Shown one piece after another: positions 1-8,308 of a stretch of DNA of 64,000 bases (positions within the stretch are counted from its first letter, which is position 1; the number at the start of each line of letters is the position of its first letter). Both the position numbers and the translations under genes were made by a program. The notes below the pieces were generated by a model that did not search any database, had not been told where the DNA came from, and saw only the letters and a list, made by a program, of their open reading frames with translations. The DNA is taken from the NCBI GenBank assembly GCA_039908095.1, contig JAMOBJ010000001.1, positions 248,001 to 312,000 of the forward strand. The letters run 5' to 3'. Source of the DNA: Nitrospirae bacterium YQR-1. GTDB taxonomy: Bacteria; Nitrospirota; Thermodesulfovibrionia; Thermodesulfovibrionales; Magnetobacteriaceae.

Positions 1-656
1 CCCCCGGCACGCCAAGTTTTGAGCTGGCAAAGAAAAACAACTGGATAGGGGCTGATTATGATTTAAGGGCAATAAATGGATTTAATGAGTACTTTAAACA
101 TCCAAATTTTGAAAGCGGCGGGCTGGAAGAGGTTCTAAATAGCTGTGTGCAACGGGAGATGGCTGAAAAGGGACCGACCATTTTCAGATATTTGGAAATA
201 GCGGCAAGAAAACTTGAAATAGCGGACCAGAGCACTCTTAACAGCACGGCAAGCTCTTATCAGAAAAAATACTATAAAAGGATATTAGACAGGGCATTGC
301 TGATGTCTCCGCTGGGACTGTTGATAATGCCGACCAGATTTAAGAAAAACGCTTATGTGCTGTCGGTTATTTATAAGATGCTAAAGGCACGGAAGATATC
401 CGGCCTGTTGGCGCTCTTGTTGTCTCCGCTGGGAATGCTCTATGTGTTAGTTTATAATTTATTTTATGACAAGACAGAGCAGCCGGAAGCCATAGCCTTC
501 GTGTATGAAAACTACAAGCAAATACCGGAAGAAAAATACACGGAAAGTACAAATCCAACGGGGCTGTTTGCCAGAATCTCAGAGAGTATAAAAAATATAT
601 TTACAACAAAACCTGAAGCATCACTAAGTCCTGAACCGTCTGTGAATAAACAATAA
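1..656 (+). CDS. Radical SAM protein, C-terminal part (5' end outside window)
   Basis: The frame is open from base 3, so this is the last 217 codons of a longer gene. The first visible residues, PGTPSFELAKKNNWI, match the segment that closes the radical SAM barrel in B12-binding radical SAM proteins (usually YPGTxLYExAKxxGWI). The catalytic CxxxCxxC would lie upstream and is not visible. The C-terminal half has two hydrophobic stretches rich in Leu and Ser-Pro-Leu-Gly, suggesting membrane association, as in some anaerobic lipid- or hopanoid-modifying members. A GTG at 147 could be read as a start but lies inside the continuous frame. Substrate unknown. A hairpin terminator follows. Confidence 0.6.
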   Translation, partial: PGTPSFELAKKNNWIGADYDLRAINGFNEYFKHPNFESGGLEEVLNSCVQREMAEKGPTIFRYLEIAARKLEIADQSTLNSTASSYQKKYYKRILDRALLMSPLGLLIMPTRFKKNAYVLSVIYKMLKARKISGLLALLLSPLGMLYVLVYNLFYDKTEQPEAIAFVYENYKQIPEEKYTESTNPTGLFARISESIKNIFTTKPEASLSPEPSVNKQ

Positions 657-686
657 TCAGCTGACTATACTGATATTTTGCAGGGA

Positions 687-730
687 CCGCTAAATTTTGA
701 TTATATCAGATTTAGCGGCTCTTTATTTTT
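687..730 (+). terminator. Rho-independent terminator after radical SAM gene
   Basis: A 9-bp perfect stem, CCGCTAAAT (687-695) with ATTTAGCGG (710-718), is followed by the T-rich run CTCTTTATTTTT. It lies 30 bp after the radical SAM stop and before the convergent midA gene. The 14-nt loop is rather large. Confidence 0.6.
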
Positions 731-869
731 ATAGTAAACCTATAGCCTTAAAAAATGTTGAGGAGAAAGTATTTAATAGATATACAGAATACCGGTTTTA
801 AAGTCGGAGGTTGAAAAGCTTCTCTGTGCGGATAAATAAATACATGGGCGGCGGAAAGACAATAGCCCC

Positions 870-1991
870 TCACAACGAAAGGGATGAGACACTGTTTCTT
901 ATAGAGAATCCTCTGAGGACTGGAATTCCTTTGCCTCTGTACTGAACCATTACCTTGTGGCTTTGCCCCATGCCGCCGCCGGTAATGAGCCTCTTAATCT
1001 TTGCCGCCTGAAAAAGAAAATCTTCTGTATGAGCCGTCTCAGCTAAAAATTCATCAATGCCCAGAGAAACCAGAAATGTCCCCTGCGGGCAGTACCCCAA
1101 GCACTCAAAGCCCATCAAGAGCCCCCACTGCATTAAAGACGTGAAATTAACGTGCGCTGTTATATCCTGAGCGCCGATATTTATATAAGGGTTTTCATTT
1201 ACACTATGCCTGTGGTAACACATAAGTGTTCCTCTGTTTCGCTCCGGCGCATAGTACTCCCACGCTGTGTAACCATAATCTATTGTTAATATAAATCCTT
1301 CAGACAAAAATCCTGAAATCTCCAAAAGCCAGTCTCTTAGACCCAAATTTATTTCCGTCCTGTATCCAACACTTAAATCAAGCGGGATTGATATGTTAAA
1401 TTCCCTGAAATAATCCGATACGCCTATGGATGGACTGAAAAAAATTTCCTTAAAATTTTCATCAACGAAAACCTCCTCGATTTTGTGTTTTTTTGCAAAT
1501 ACTAAATTAACCGCAAATGAATCCAATAACTCATTTGAAATAACGCATCCCAAAACCTGCGGGAAATCTTTCGTATCAGCGTGCCATATGACTTTATTTG
1601 AGAAGTCAGTAAGTTTTTCCTTTTGCTTAACTTGAAAATAAGGGTTTCGTTCAACAATTACATACGATATGCTGTCAAAAATCTCCTTGTCTTTCAAACT
1701 GCGCATTATGTCAAAACAAAGCAATCCGCCCCCGCCGCCATACTCTATAATATGAAAACATTCCGGTTTTTTCATTAGTTCCCACATCTGCTGAATCTGC
1801 CCTGCTAAGGCCCATCCAAACGCACTATGAAGATTTGCTGCTGTGAAGAAATCCCCCCTGCGGCCTATCTCTGTACCGTTGTTCATGTAATACCCAAGTT
1901 CAGGGAAATAGAGTGCCATGTCCATAAAAGACCTAAAGCTAATCGGCCCATGCCGCCGTATCCGCTCTTTTATGATTTGCTCAAGAGCCAT
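870..1991 (-). CDS. MidA/NDUFAF7-type SAM-dependent methyltransferase (COG1565)
   Basis: 373 aa. The N-terminus (GPISFRSFMDMALYFPELGYY near residue 15) and the SAM-binding loop EYGGGGGLLCFDIM near residue 83 are typical of the MidA/DUF185 family. Mitochondrial homologues methylate an arginine of a complex I subunit; in bacteria the substrate is not settled, so only the methyltransferase fold is claimed. It is the last gene of the minus-strand operon trpA-accD-folC-midA, 66 bp after folC. Length is normal. The GGGGG run in motif I is richer in glycine than the usual GxGxG. Confidence 0.85.
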   Translation of the reverse strand: MALEQIIKERIRRHGPISFRSFMDMALYFPELGYYMNNGTEIGRRGDFFTAANLHSAFGWALAGQIQQMWELMKKPECFHIIEYGGGGGLLCFDIMRSLKDKEIFDSISYVIVERNPYFQVKQKEKLTDFSNKVIWHADTKDFPQVLGCVISNELLDSFAVNLVFAKKHKIEEVFVDENFKEIFFSPSIGVSDYFREFNISIPLDLSVGYRTEINLGLRDWLLEISGFLSEGFILTIDYGYTAWEYYAPERNRGTLMCYHRHSVNENPYINIGAQDITAHVNFTSLMQWGLLMGFECLGYCPQGTFLVSLGIDEFLAETAHTEDFLFQAAKIKRLITGGGMGQSHKVMVQYRGKGIPVLRGFSIRNSVSSLSL

Positions 1992-2057
1992 GTTAGAGAG
2001 GATTAAGACAAAGGCGTTGCCCGTTGCAGCAGTGATGTCTCAAAAGTAATGTTTCCC

Positions 2058-3404
2058 TTATAGAGATTCCGAAAGTCTCCTCAAGCTTGCTTTTTCACCG
2101 AGAATCTCCTTAGCCTCACCCAATAAATAAAACGAACCGGTTACTACTATTAATGAACCTGGACGGTACAAATCCATTGCTTTGTTGAGTGCCTCGACAA
2201 CTGTTTCCGTTAAATGAAAACTCCTGGCACTGAATTTCCCTGTGCACTCAGAGAGCAGACTCTCCGGCTTTTCAGCCCTGCTATAAGAGGGGGCGGTAAA
2301 GATAATCTCATCCCCTATGGGAACTATCTCATCAAGCATATGCTTCCAGTCCTTATCATTCATAGTGGCAAGGATCAAAATTACTCTGTCGTAGGGAGAG
2401 CCGGGGTTGCCGGTCTTTAAATAAACATTCCACAGTGTTTCAGAGAGCAGGCTTAACGCATCGGTGTTATGAGCGCCGTCAAACAGAAAATGAAAGTTGT
2501 CAATGATGTTAAGCTCGTTCCTTCCGGGCCATTTAATTTGCTTTAATGACTCTTTAAGCATATATTCGTTGCCGTTAATTTTACCACTTTCCCTCAGTAA
2601 CTCCCACGCCCTGACGGCACAGATTATGTTTATTGCCTGATGGTGGCCTACAACAGGCGCAAACAGCCTTTTTATTGTGCTCCTGCCGTGGTAGTTAAAG
2701 GTACTTCCCTGCATGGTAGTCATCAGGTTTTTTACGGAGAAGTTCTCTCCATATAGATGCATGGGGCTTTGGTTTTCCATACAAGCATCAGTAATTACCT
2801 CTAATGCCTCAGGCCGCTGTGGTGACACTATAACCGGTACATGTGATTTAATTATTCCGGCTTTTTCAAATGCTATTTTTTCAATTGTATCGCCAAGGAA
2901 CTCCTTATGGTCCTCACCGATTGTTGTTATTATTGAAAGAGCAGGGGTGACAACGTTGGTTGAGTCAAAGCGTCCGCCCATACCGGTCTCTAAAACAACC
3001 CAATCGCACTCCGTGTTTTTAAAATAAAGAAATGCCATGGCTGTTACAAATTCAAAAAATGTCGGCTTTATATCAGGGTGCTCTCTAAGAGCGTCTAAAA
3101 TCACACCGGTTAGGGTTACAACCTCACTTTCGGAAATCTCAGAACCGTCTATTGTGATACGCTCGGTAAAGCGCACCATATGGGGTGAGGTAAACAGGCC
3201 GGTTTTGTAACCGGCTCCGGTAAGGATACTTTGCATAACTTTGGCAGTTGTGCCTTTACCGTTTGTACCTGCAATATGGATGATTTTTACGTCAGACTCA
3301 GGGTTATGTAAAAGAGCACAAATACATCGAGTATTCTGAAGGCCTAATTTTATCCCGTGTTTTTGCAGTGAGTATAGATAGTTGACAGCTTCAGCGTAAT
3401 CCAT
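2058..3404 (-). CDS. folC: Bifunctional folylpolyglutamate synthase / dihydrofolate synthase
   Basis: 448 aa, normal length. This Mur-ligase-like cytosolic enzyme joins glutamate to dihydropteroate and folates with ATP. Seen: the P-loop GTNGKGTTAK near residue 46, the central TTIGEDHKEFLGDTIEKIA motif near residue 162 and the C-terminal DGAHN near residue 310 that binds Mg-ATP. The start overlaps the end of accD by 14 bp, so translation is probably coupled. The accD-folC order is common across bacteria. No anomaly seen. Confidence 0.95.
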   Translation of the reverse strand: MDYAEAVNYLYSLQKHGIKLGLQNTRCICALLHNPESDVKIIHIAGTNGKGTTAKVMQSILTGAGYKTGLFTSPHMVRFTERITIDGSEISESEVVTLTGVILDALREHPDIKPTFFEFVTAMAFLYFKNTECDWVVLETGMGGRFDSTNVVTPALSIITTIGEDHKEFLGDTIEKIAFEKAGIIKSHVPVIVSPQRPEALEVITDACMENQSPMHLYGENFSVKNLMTTMQGSTFNYHGRSTIKRLFAPVVGHHQAINIICAVRAWELLRESGKINGNEYMLKESLKQIKWPGRNELNIIDNFHFLFDGAHNTDALSLLSETLWNVYLKTGNPGSPYDRVILILATMNDKDWKHMLDEIVPIGDEIIFTAPSYSRAEKPESLLSECTGKFSARSFHLTETVVEALNKAMDLYRPGSLIVVTGSFYLLGEAKEILGEKASLRRLSESL

Positions 3405-4248
3405 CAGTCAGGTTTGCAGTTAGAATTCTGATAATGTTGGAAAGAGTGGCCTTTAAATCTCTCCTGTGGACAACCTTATCAATGAGTCCGTTTTTAAGAA
3501 GGAACTCCGCCTGTTGAAAATCTTCCGGTAACTGGCGGTTTATAGTTTGCTGGATGACCCTTGCCCCGGCAAATCCTATAAGGCTTCTGGGCTCAGCTAT
3601 TATAATGTCGCCAAGCATGGCAAAACTAGCGCTTACGCCGCCAAAGGTGGGGTCAGTTAAAACAGTAATGTACGGTATCTGTTGTTCCTTTAAGGCGGCT
3701 ATTGTGCAGGAGACCTTCGCCATTTGCATGAGAGAGAAAATCCCCTCCTGCATCCTTGCACCCCCGGATGATGTAAACACTATCAGAGGTATCCTCTCTT
3801 GTAATGAGCGCTCAGCCGCTCTTACGATTTTCTCTCCGACTACGGAGCCCATACTGCCACCCATGAAAGAGAAATCCATTATTGAGAGCACCACAGGCTG
3901 CCGGTTTATCGCACCACGGCCTGTCACCACAGCCTCTTTGAGATTACTCTTTACCTCGCTGCTTTTTATCCGTCCCATGTACGTTACAGTGTCTTTAAAC
4001 TCAAGCGGATCGTTTGCAGTAAGGTTTGAATCCATTTCCTCAAAACTGCCGCCGTCTGCCGTAAGAGCTATCCGTTCCTTTGCCCCTATACGGAAGTGGT
4101 AATTACACTTGGGGCAGATTTTAAGGTTTTTTTCAAATTCCTTGCGATAGATTATCTCCTTACAAAGCGTACATTTGACCCACAGGCCCTCAGGGATTTT
4201 TACTTTTCTATGCGTCTGTGTATCTATGGGTTTTTTAAACCATGGCAA
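3391..4248 (-). CDS. accD: Acetyl-CoA carboxylase carboxyltransferase subunit beta
   Basis: 285 aa. It carries the N-terminal zinc ribbon (C26, C29, C45, C48) and the crotonase-like carboxyltransferase core with SSGGARMQEG near residue 160. With AccA it transfers CO2 from carboxybiotin to acetyl-CoA, the first step of fatty-acid synthesis; accA is not in the window. It lies 18 bp after trpA and overlaps folC by 14 bp, so it belongs to the same operon. Confidence 0.95.
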   Translation of the reverse strand: MPWFKKPIDTQTHRKVKIPEGLWVKCTLCKEIIYRKEFEKNLKICPKCNYHFRIGAKERIALTADGGSFEEMDSNLTANDPLEFKDTVTYMGRIKSSEVKSNLKEAVVTGRGAINRQPVVLSIMDFSFMGGSMGSVVGEKIVRAAERSLQERIPLIVFTSSGGARMQEGIFSLMQMAKVSCTIAALKEQQIPYITVLTDPTFGGVSASFAMLGDIIIAEPRSLIGFAGARVIQQTINRQLPEDFQQAEFLLKNGLIDKVVHRRDLKATLSNIIRILTANLTDGLR

Positions 4249-4266
4249 AACAGGGGTCTCCTCTTG

Positions 4267-5046
4267 TTAAATAGCCTTTCTTAAACTAATTATATAATTT
4301 TCGAGATTTTTTTCATCATTAAGCATGGCTGAGACTATAGAGCTTCCCACAATTACGCCGTCTGCGTGGCGGGCTATCTCTGAGGCCTCCTCCGGTGATT
4401 TTATGCCAAACCCCACGGCCACTGGTTTACCGGAAATTTTTTTGATTTTTCCGACCATCTCTTTCAGCTCAGCCCCTATACTGATTGTTGAGCCGGTTAT
4501 GCCGGTTATGGAAACATAGTATATAAAACCCCGGGAGGCTTGTGATACAAGTTTTATTCTATCGCCGGTTGAGGTGGGAGCCAGTAGGTAAATTGTATCA
4601 AGGTTATTTTTAAGGGCAAGTCCCTTAAAGCCCGGTTCCTCATCAGGCGGCAAATCAGGGATTATTACTCCGTCCACACCCTTTTGTACGGCATCAAGGA
4701 TAAACATCTCCATCCCATACTTAAACACCGGATTGAAGTATGTCATAAGGACAATGGCTATATCGGTCTTCTTACGTAATCCGGCAACAAGGTCAAGAAC
4801 TTTCCTGAGGGTGATGCCGTTTTTAACGGCTATATCAGCTGCTGCCTGAATTGTCGGACCATCGGCAAGGGGGTCGGAAAAAGGCACTCCCAGCTCCACT
4901 ATGTCACACCCAAGCCGTGCAAAGTTTAAAACCCATTCCTCAGTCTTTTCCAGAGATGGACACCCGGCCATTATGTAGGGGATAAATGCCCTCTTTCCTT
5001 CTTTCAAAATGGTTTCAAATCTCCGCCCTATTCGTGTGTTTTCCAT
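4267..5046 (-). CDS. trpA: Tryptophan synthase alpha subunit
   Basis: 259 aa TIM-barrel enzyme that cleaves indole-3-glycerol phosphate to indole and glyceraldehyde 3-phosphate, passing indole to TrpB. The catalytic pair is present: E51 in VELGVPFSDP and D62 in ADGPTIQ, matching E49 and D60 of the enteric enzyme. The phosphate-binding GFGIKSPEEA motif is near residue 210. It is the first gene of the operon, with AAGAGGAAG upstream of the ATG and a sigma70-type promoter. trpB is not adjacent, so the trp genes are split in this genome. Confidence 0.95.
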   Translation of the reverse strand: MENTRIGRRFETILKEGKRAFIPYIMAGCPSLEKTEEWVLNFARLGCDIVELGVPFSDPLADGPTIQAAADIAVKNGITLRKVLDLVAGLRKKTDIAIVLMTYFNPVFKYGMEMFILDAVQKGVDGVIIPDLPPDEEPGFKGLALKNNLDTIYLLAPTSTGDRIKLVSQASRGFIYYVSITGITGSTISIGAELKEMVGKIKKISGKPVAVGFGIKSPEEASEIARHADGVIVGSSIVSAMLNDEKNLENYIISLRKAI

Positions 5047-5090
5047 ATCTTCCTCTTATCTTTTCACTTTAGTCCGGCTCATGGTTTGCT

Positions 5091-5119
5091 ATTATAACTT
5101 AAATTCCTAAAAAGGACAA
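5091..5119 (-). promoter_or_regulatory. Sigma70-type promoter of the trpA-accD-folC-midA operon
   Basis: Reading the minus strand, TTGTCC (5119-5114) and TATAAT (5096-5091) are separated by exactly 17 bp, about 45 bp before the trpA ATG. No trp leader peptide or attenuator hairpin was seen between promoter and gene. Confidence 0.65.
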
Positions 5120-5458
5120 AATTTTTTAAGGATGAAAGGCGTCAGTCGTGACATTATTGAAAACCCTTGTACTCTGAATTTGCCGGCGATTATGTCTATA
5201 AGGGTTGCGTAGGTTTGGGTTGCTCTTTTTTCAGAGGGCAACTCTTTGATGAAAAGCAACAGAACAGTTGATGTTTTTTATATTGATAATCTCAAACAAA
5301 TAATCCCCCATTTCTTATATTTAACGGCTTATCTCCCACATATAAAAGTATCTGTCTTGGTAATCTGTCATAATCGTTGAAAATACGTGCATAATAAAGA
5401 AACATCCGCTTTAACATTTTCTCAGGATACACAGCTCAATATAACAAGGAATCATTTA
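5120..5458. other. Intergenic stretch between the trpA promoter and the Pho box
   Basis: About 340 bp without a supportable gene between two divergent transcription units. Short open frames exist but none has a convincing ribosome-binding site plus protein-like sequence. No hairpin with a T-run, tRNA or riboswitch fold was recognised. Confidence 0.5.
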
Positions 5459-5514
5459 GTTAACACAAATGTAACATAATTTTCACTTTGTTGTAACAAT
5501 TAAAATGTTAGTAT
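5459..5514 (+). promoter_or_regulatory. Pho box and -10 element of the pstCA operon
   Basis: Four 7-bp direct repeats stand at an exact 11-bp period: GTTAACA (5459), TGTAACA (5470), TTTCACT (5481), TGTAACA (5492), separated by AT-rich 4-bp spacers. This is the geometry of a PhoB box, with space for two PhoB dimers. The last repeat ends 10 bp before a -10-like TAGTAT (5509-5514), the spacing known for PhoB-activated promoters that lack a -35 element. The repeat sequence differs from the enteric CTGTCAT consensus, as expected for a distant phylum. Confidence 0.7.
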
Positions 5515-5550
5515 TGTCGTAATGCAAAGTAAGGAAGAGTCTGAATAGTT

Positions 5551-6435
5551 TTGTTTAGCAACGAGCTTAAAGAAAAGCTGATAGAGGGGCTTTTGTTTTT
5601 GTCCGCCCTTTTATCCGTGTTAACAACAGTCGGGATTGTATTGGTCCTGGTGTTTGAGACTTATGAGTTTTTTATGGTTGTCAAAATCAGGGATTTTCTG
5701 TTTGACACACAGTGGACGCCTTTGTTTGAAGATAAACACTTTGGGATTATGTCACTGTTTTGCGGCACCCTTCTAACTACACTTATCTCTATGCTGATAT
5801 CATTACCGATAGGACTTATCGGCGCCGTCTATACGAGTGAATATGCCGGCGCAAAGACAAGAAAGATATTGAAACCGGCAATTGAAATTTTGGCGGCTGT
5901 ACCCACGGTAGTTTATGGCTACTTTGCCCTGCTTTTAATTACCCCGTTTTTACAGAAAATCATTCCTGAGCTTTCCGGTTTTAACTCAATCAGTCCGGGC
6001 ATTGTGATGGGCATAATGATAATACCTGTGGTGCTTTCCATAAGCGAGGACTCACTCAGGGCTGTACCGATAAGTATCCGGGAGGGGTCATACGCCCTTG
6101 GGGCATCTAAACTCCAGACGTCTTTTAAAATAGTGCTCCCTGCGGCTCTTTCAGGTGTGGCGGCGGCATTTATTCTGGGCATATCAAGGGCAATCGGCGA
6201 GACGATGATTGTTGCCATAGCAGCCGGTCAGCAGCCCCGCTTTACGCTAAACCCCCTCATTCCCATAGAGACCGTTACTGCATACATTGTGCAGGTTAGC
6301 CTCGGGGATACACCGACCGGGACAATAGAATTTAAAACTATTTTTGCCGCCGGAATGAGTCTTTTTGTAGTTACTTTTTTGTTAAATATCCTCAGTTATC
6401 ATTTAAAGAAGAAATTCAGATATGTTTATGAATAA
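5551..6435 (+). CDS. pstC: Phosphate ABC transporter permease PstC
   Basis: 294 aa inner-membrane permease of the high-affinity phosphate importer, with about six membrane segments. The EAA-loop region EGSYALGASKLQTSFKIVLP near residue 180 contacts the ATPase. The start is TTG at 5551: a stop lies just upstream at 5545, no earlier ATG exists in frame, and AAGGAAG is about 12 bp upstream. It overlaps pstA by 14 bp. A Pho box precedes it. Unusually, the phosphate-binding protein (pstS), the ATPase (pstB) and phoU are not beside it. Confidence 0.9.
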   Translation: MFSNELKEKLIEGLLFLSALLSVLTTVGIVLVLVFETYEFFMVVKIRDFLFDTQWTPLFEDKHFGIMSLFCGTLLTTLISMLISLPIGLIGAVYTSEYAGAKTRKILKPAIEILAAVPTVVYGYFALLLITPFLQKIIPELSGFNSISPGIVMGIMIIPVVLSISEDSLRAVPISIREGSYALGASKLQTSFKIVLPAALSGVAAAFILGISRAIGETMIVAIAAGQQPRFTLNPLIPIETVTAYIVQVSLGDTPTGTIEFKTIFAAGMSLFVVTFLLNILSYHLKKKFRYVYE

Positions 6436-7324
6436 ATCTAAAAATTCAGAAATATTTAACAAGTGTTTTTCTGTAATTGGTTTTCTTGCTGCGGTTTTTG
6501 GTCTTGTAATAGTGATTTTTCTCATATACAATGTCTTTACCACAGGGTATCCAAGGTTAAGCTGGAAATTTTTGTCAAGTTTTCCATCCAGAAAGCCTTT
6601 AGAGGCCGGGATTCTGTCAGCATGGGTAGGGTCGGTGTGGATAGTGGTAACCACCGTGATGGTTTCGTTTCCTGTTGGAGTTGCCGCTGCTATTTACCTT
6701 GAGGAATATGCTCGGAAGAACTGGATGACCGAGGTGATAGAAATCAATATAGCCAACCTTTCAGCCGTGCCGTCAATAATTTACGGGCTTTTAGGGCTTG
6801 AGTTGTTTGTACGAATTTTAAAGTTAGGAAACAGTGTTCTTGCCGGAGGGTTGACGATGGGGCTGCTGGTATTGCCGATAATTATAATATCCTCCAGAGA
6901 GGCTATAAGGTCAATACCTTCAACGATACGGGAGGCCTCATATGCGCTTGGGGCTACTAAATGGCAAACCATAAGAAAGCAGGTGTTACCCTCTGCAATG
7001 CCCGGGATTCTAACCGGCGCAATCCTTGCCATATCACGTGCTATTGGGGAGGCGGCGCCTCTTATAATGATAGGCGCTCTTACTTACATAGCGTTTCTGC
7101 CTGAGATGCCGATAAAGACGGAATTTCCATTCTTTTCTCTGCAGGGGTTTATGGATGGATTTACCAATTTGCCGATTCAGATATTTAACTGGGTATCAAG
7201 ACCGCAACGGGAGTTTTCAGTTAACGCCGCCGCCGGTATTACCGTTTTGCTGGTCATTGTTTTTATCATTAACGGACTCGTTGCAGTGCTCAGAAATAAA
7301 TACGAAAAAAAGATGCGTTGGTAA
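6422..7324 (+). CDS. pstA: Phosphate ABC transporter permease PstA
   Basis: 300 aa partner permease of PstC. It shows the PstA-type N-terminal segment (TTGYPRLSWKFLSSFPSR), about six hydrophobic segments and the EAA loop EASYALGATKWQTIRKQVLP near residue 177. The ATG overlaps the 3' end of pstC by 14 bp, which suggests coupled translation. The gene ends 7 bp before a convergent defence-like gene, so no pstB follows. Confidence 0.9.
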   Translation: MFMNKSKNSEIFNKCFSVIGFLAAVFGLVIVIFLIYNVFTTGYPRLSWKFLSSFPSRKPLEAGILSAWVGSVWIVVTTVMVSFPVGVAAAIYLEEYARKNWMTEVIEINIANLSAVPSIIYGLLGLELFVRILKLGNSVLAGGLTMGLLVLPIIIISSREAIRSIPSTIREASYALGATKWQTIRKQVLPSAMPGILTGAILAISRAIGEAAPLIMIGALTYIAFLPEMPIKTEFPFFSLQGFMDGFTNLPIQIFNWVSRPQREFSVNAAAGITVLLVIVFIINGLVAVLRNKYEKKMRW

Positions 7325-7330
7325 GATGCG

Positions 7331-8308
7331 CTAATCTTTTGTGATTTTTGGGCCGATGTAAACTATATACAGTTTTTCGCCCGATGTTTTCTTTGGCCAG
7401 TTGAAGTGTATCCTAAATTGCCGGTCCATTTTGATTTTTCCATGAAACGGGCAAAATAACTCTTTACTCTTGTCCTCAGGGTGCTCAAATGTCAGGTCTT
7501 TCTTATGGTTTCTTTTATTGGTATCCGATTCATCAGTAAAAAGAGCTTTCTTTTTGCTAAAATAGTTATTCTTGATGTCTTGCTTTCTTTGTTGAAGTTC
7601 AGCACTACCGGTTTTATCACATTCGCACATATTTAATTCATTTAAAATCTCAAGCAGAACTTGTACTCTTGCTGCAAGCTGTTGTGAATATGGCTCCGGT
7701 GTAAGTTTATCTATAACATAGTCTGCAAAATGGAGATATGTACAATTTCTTTTTGCCCATTCAATAAGAGTATCCCATGAAGAAACTTTATTTTTGTCAC
7801 TTTCCTTAAGAAATATACCGAGTTCCGCGAATTTCCAAAAGTTGTGTATTTCTTTGGTTGTGTTTCTATTTTGAATTAAAACGCTTAAAGGTGTTTTTGT
7901 ATAATCTGAAGGTTCATAACTTAATGAATAACATCTGCTGCCATAAAAAGCTCGTATTGCCGCCTCTGAAAGTGAGGCAGCCGTTATATCAGTATTACTT
8001 GAGTTATTTATCAGCCTGAAGGTATCGTCTTTATCTTTATATGATTCATTTTCCCAAAAAGGGCCTGTCTTGTGTATCCACGATAAAACGCTTCTTGTAA
8101 AGTTTTTATCTGCAATATCATTAACTGCTTTTTGAAATGTTACATCCCCATAAACCATGATACTATATAGATTACCTGAGCAGTACAGTTTATAGCCTGA
8201 CTTATTAACTAAGGAATGACATCTGAGGATTTCCTCAGTGGATGAGCGAAAATCACCTAAATTCTTAAACTGACTATGGACTGAAAGCTCATTAAAAAAA
8301 AACTCCAT
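7331..8308 (-). CDS. Unknown protein, third gene of the DUF262/AAA cassette
   Basis: 325 aa, not recognised as a named family. No signal peptide or membrane segment. The N-terminal part is mixed alpha/beta; residues 235-275 are very polar and Lys-rich, like a linker. The last 45 residues begin LFCPFHGKIKMDRQFRIHF and end LYIVYIGPKITKD; this compact His/Arg-containing tail could be a separate domain. Its ATG follows the ATPase stop directly (TAA then ATG), so it is co-translated with an AAA ATPase and a DUF262 protein. By position it may be the effector, but this is inference and no nuclease motif was identified with certainty. Confidence 0.6.
   Translation of the reverse strand: MEFFFNELSVHSQFKNLGDFRSSTEEILRCHSLVNKSGYKLYCSGNLYSIMVYGDVTFQKAVNDIADKNFTRSVLSWIHKTGPFWENESYKDKDDTFRLINNSSNTDITAASLSEAAIRAFYGSRCYSLSYEPSDYTKTPLSVLIQNRNTTKEIHNFWKFAELGIFLKESDKNKVSSWDTLIEWAKRNCTYLHFADYVIDKLTPEPYSQQLAARVQVLLEILNELNMCECDKTGSAELQQRKQDIKNNYFSKKKALFTDESDTNKRNHKKDLTFEHPEDKSKELFCPFHGKIKMDRQFRIHFNWPKKTSGEKLYIVYIGPKITKD

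Noticed and set aside
147-656. Separate small gene starting GTG at 147
   Set aside because: The frame is open to the window edge and the upstream residues match a radical SAM barrel, so it is one truncated gene.
3554-4102. 182-codon plus-strand frame
   Set aside because: It is the antisense shadow of accD, which has full family motifs.
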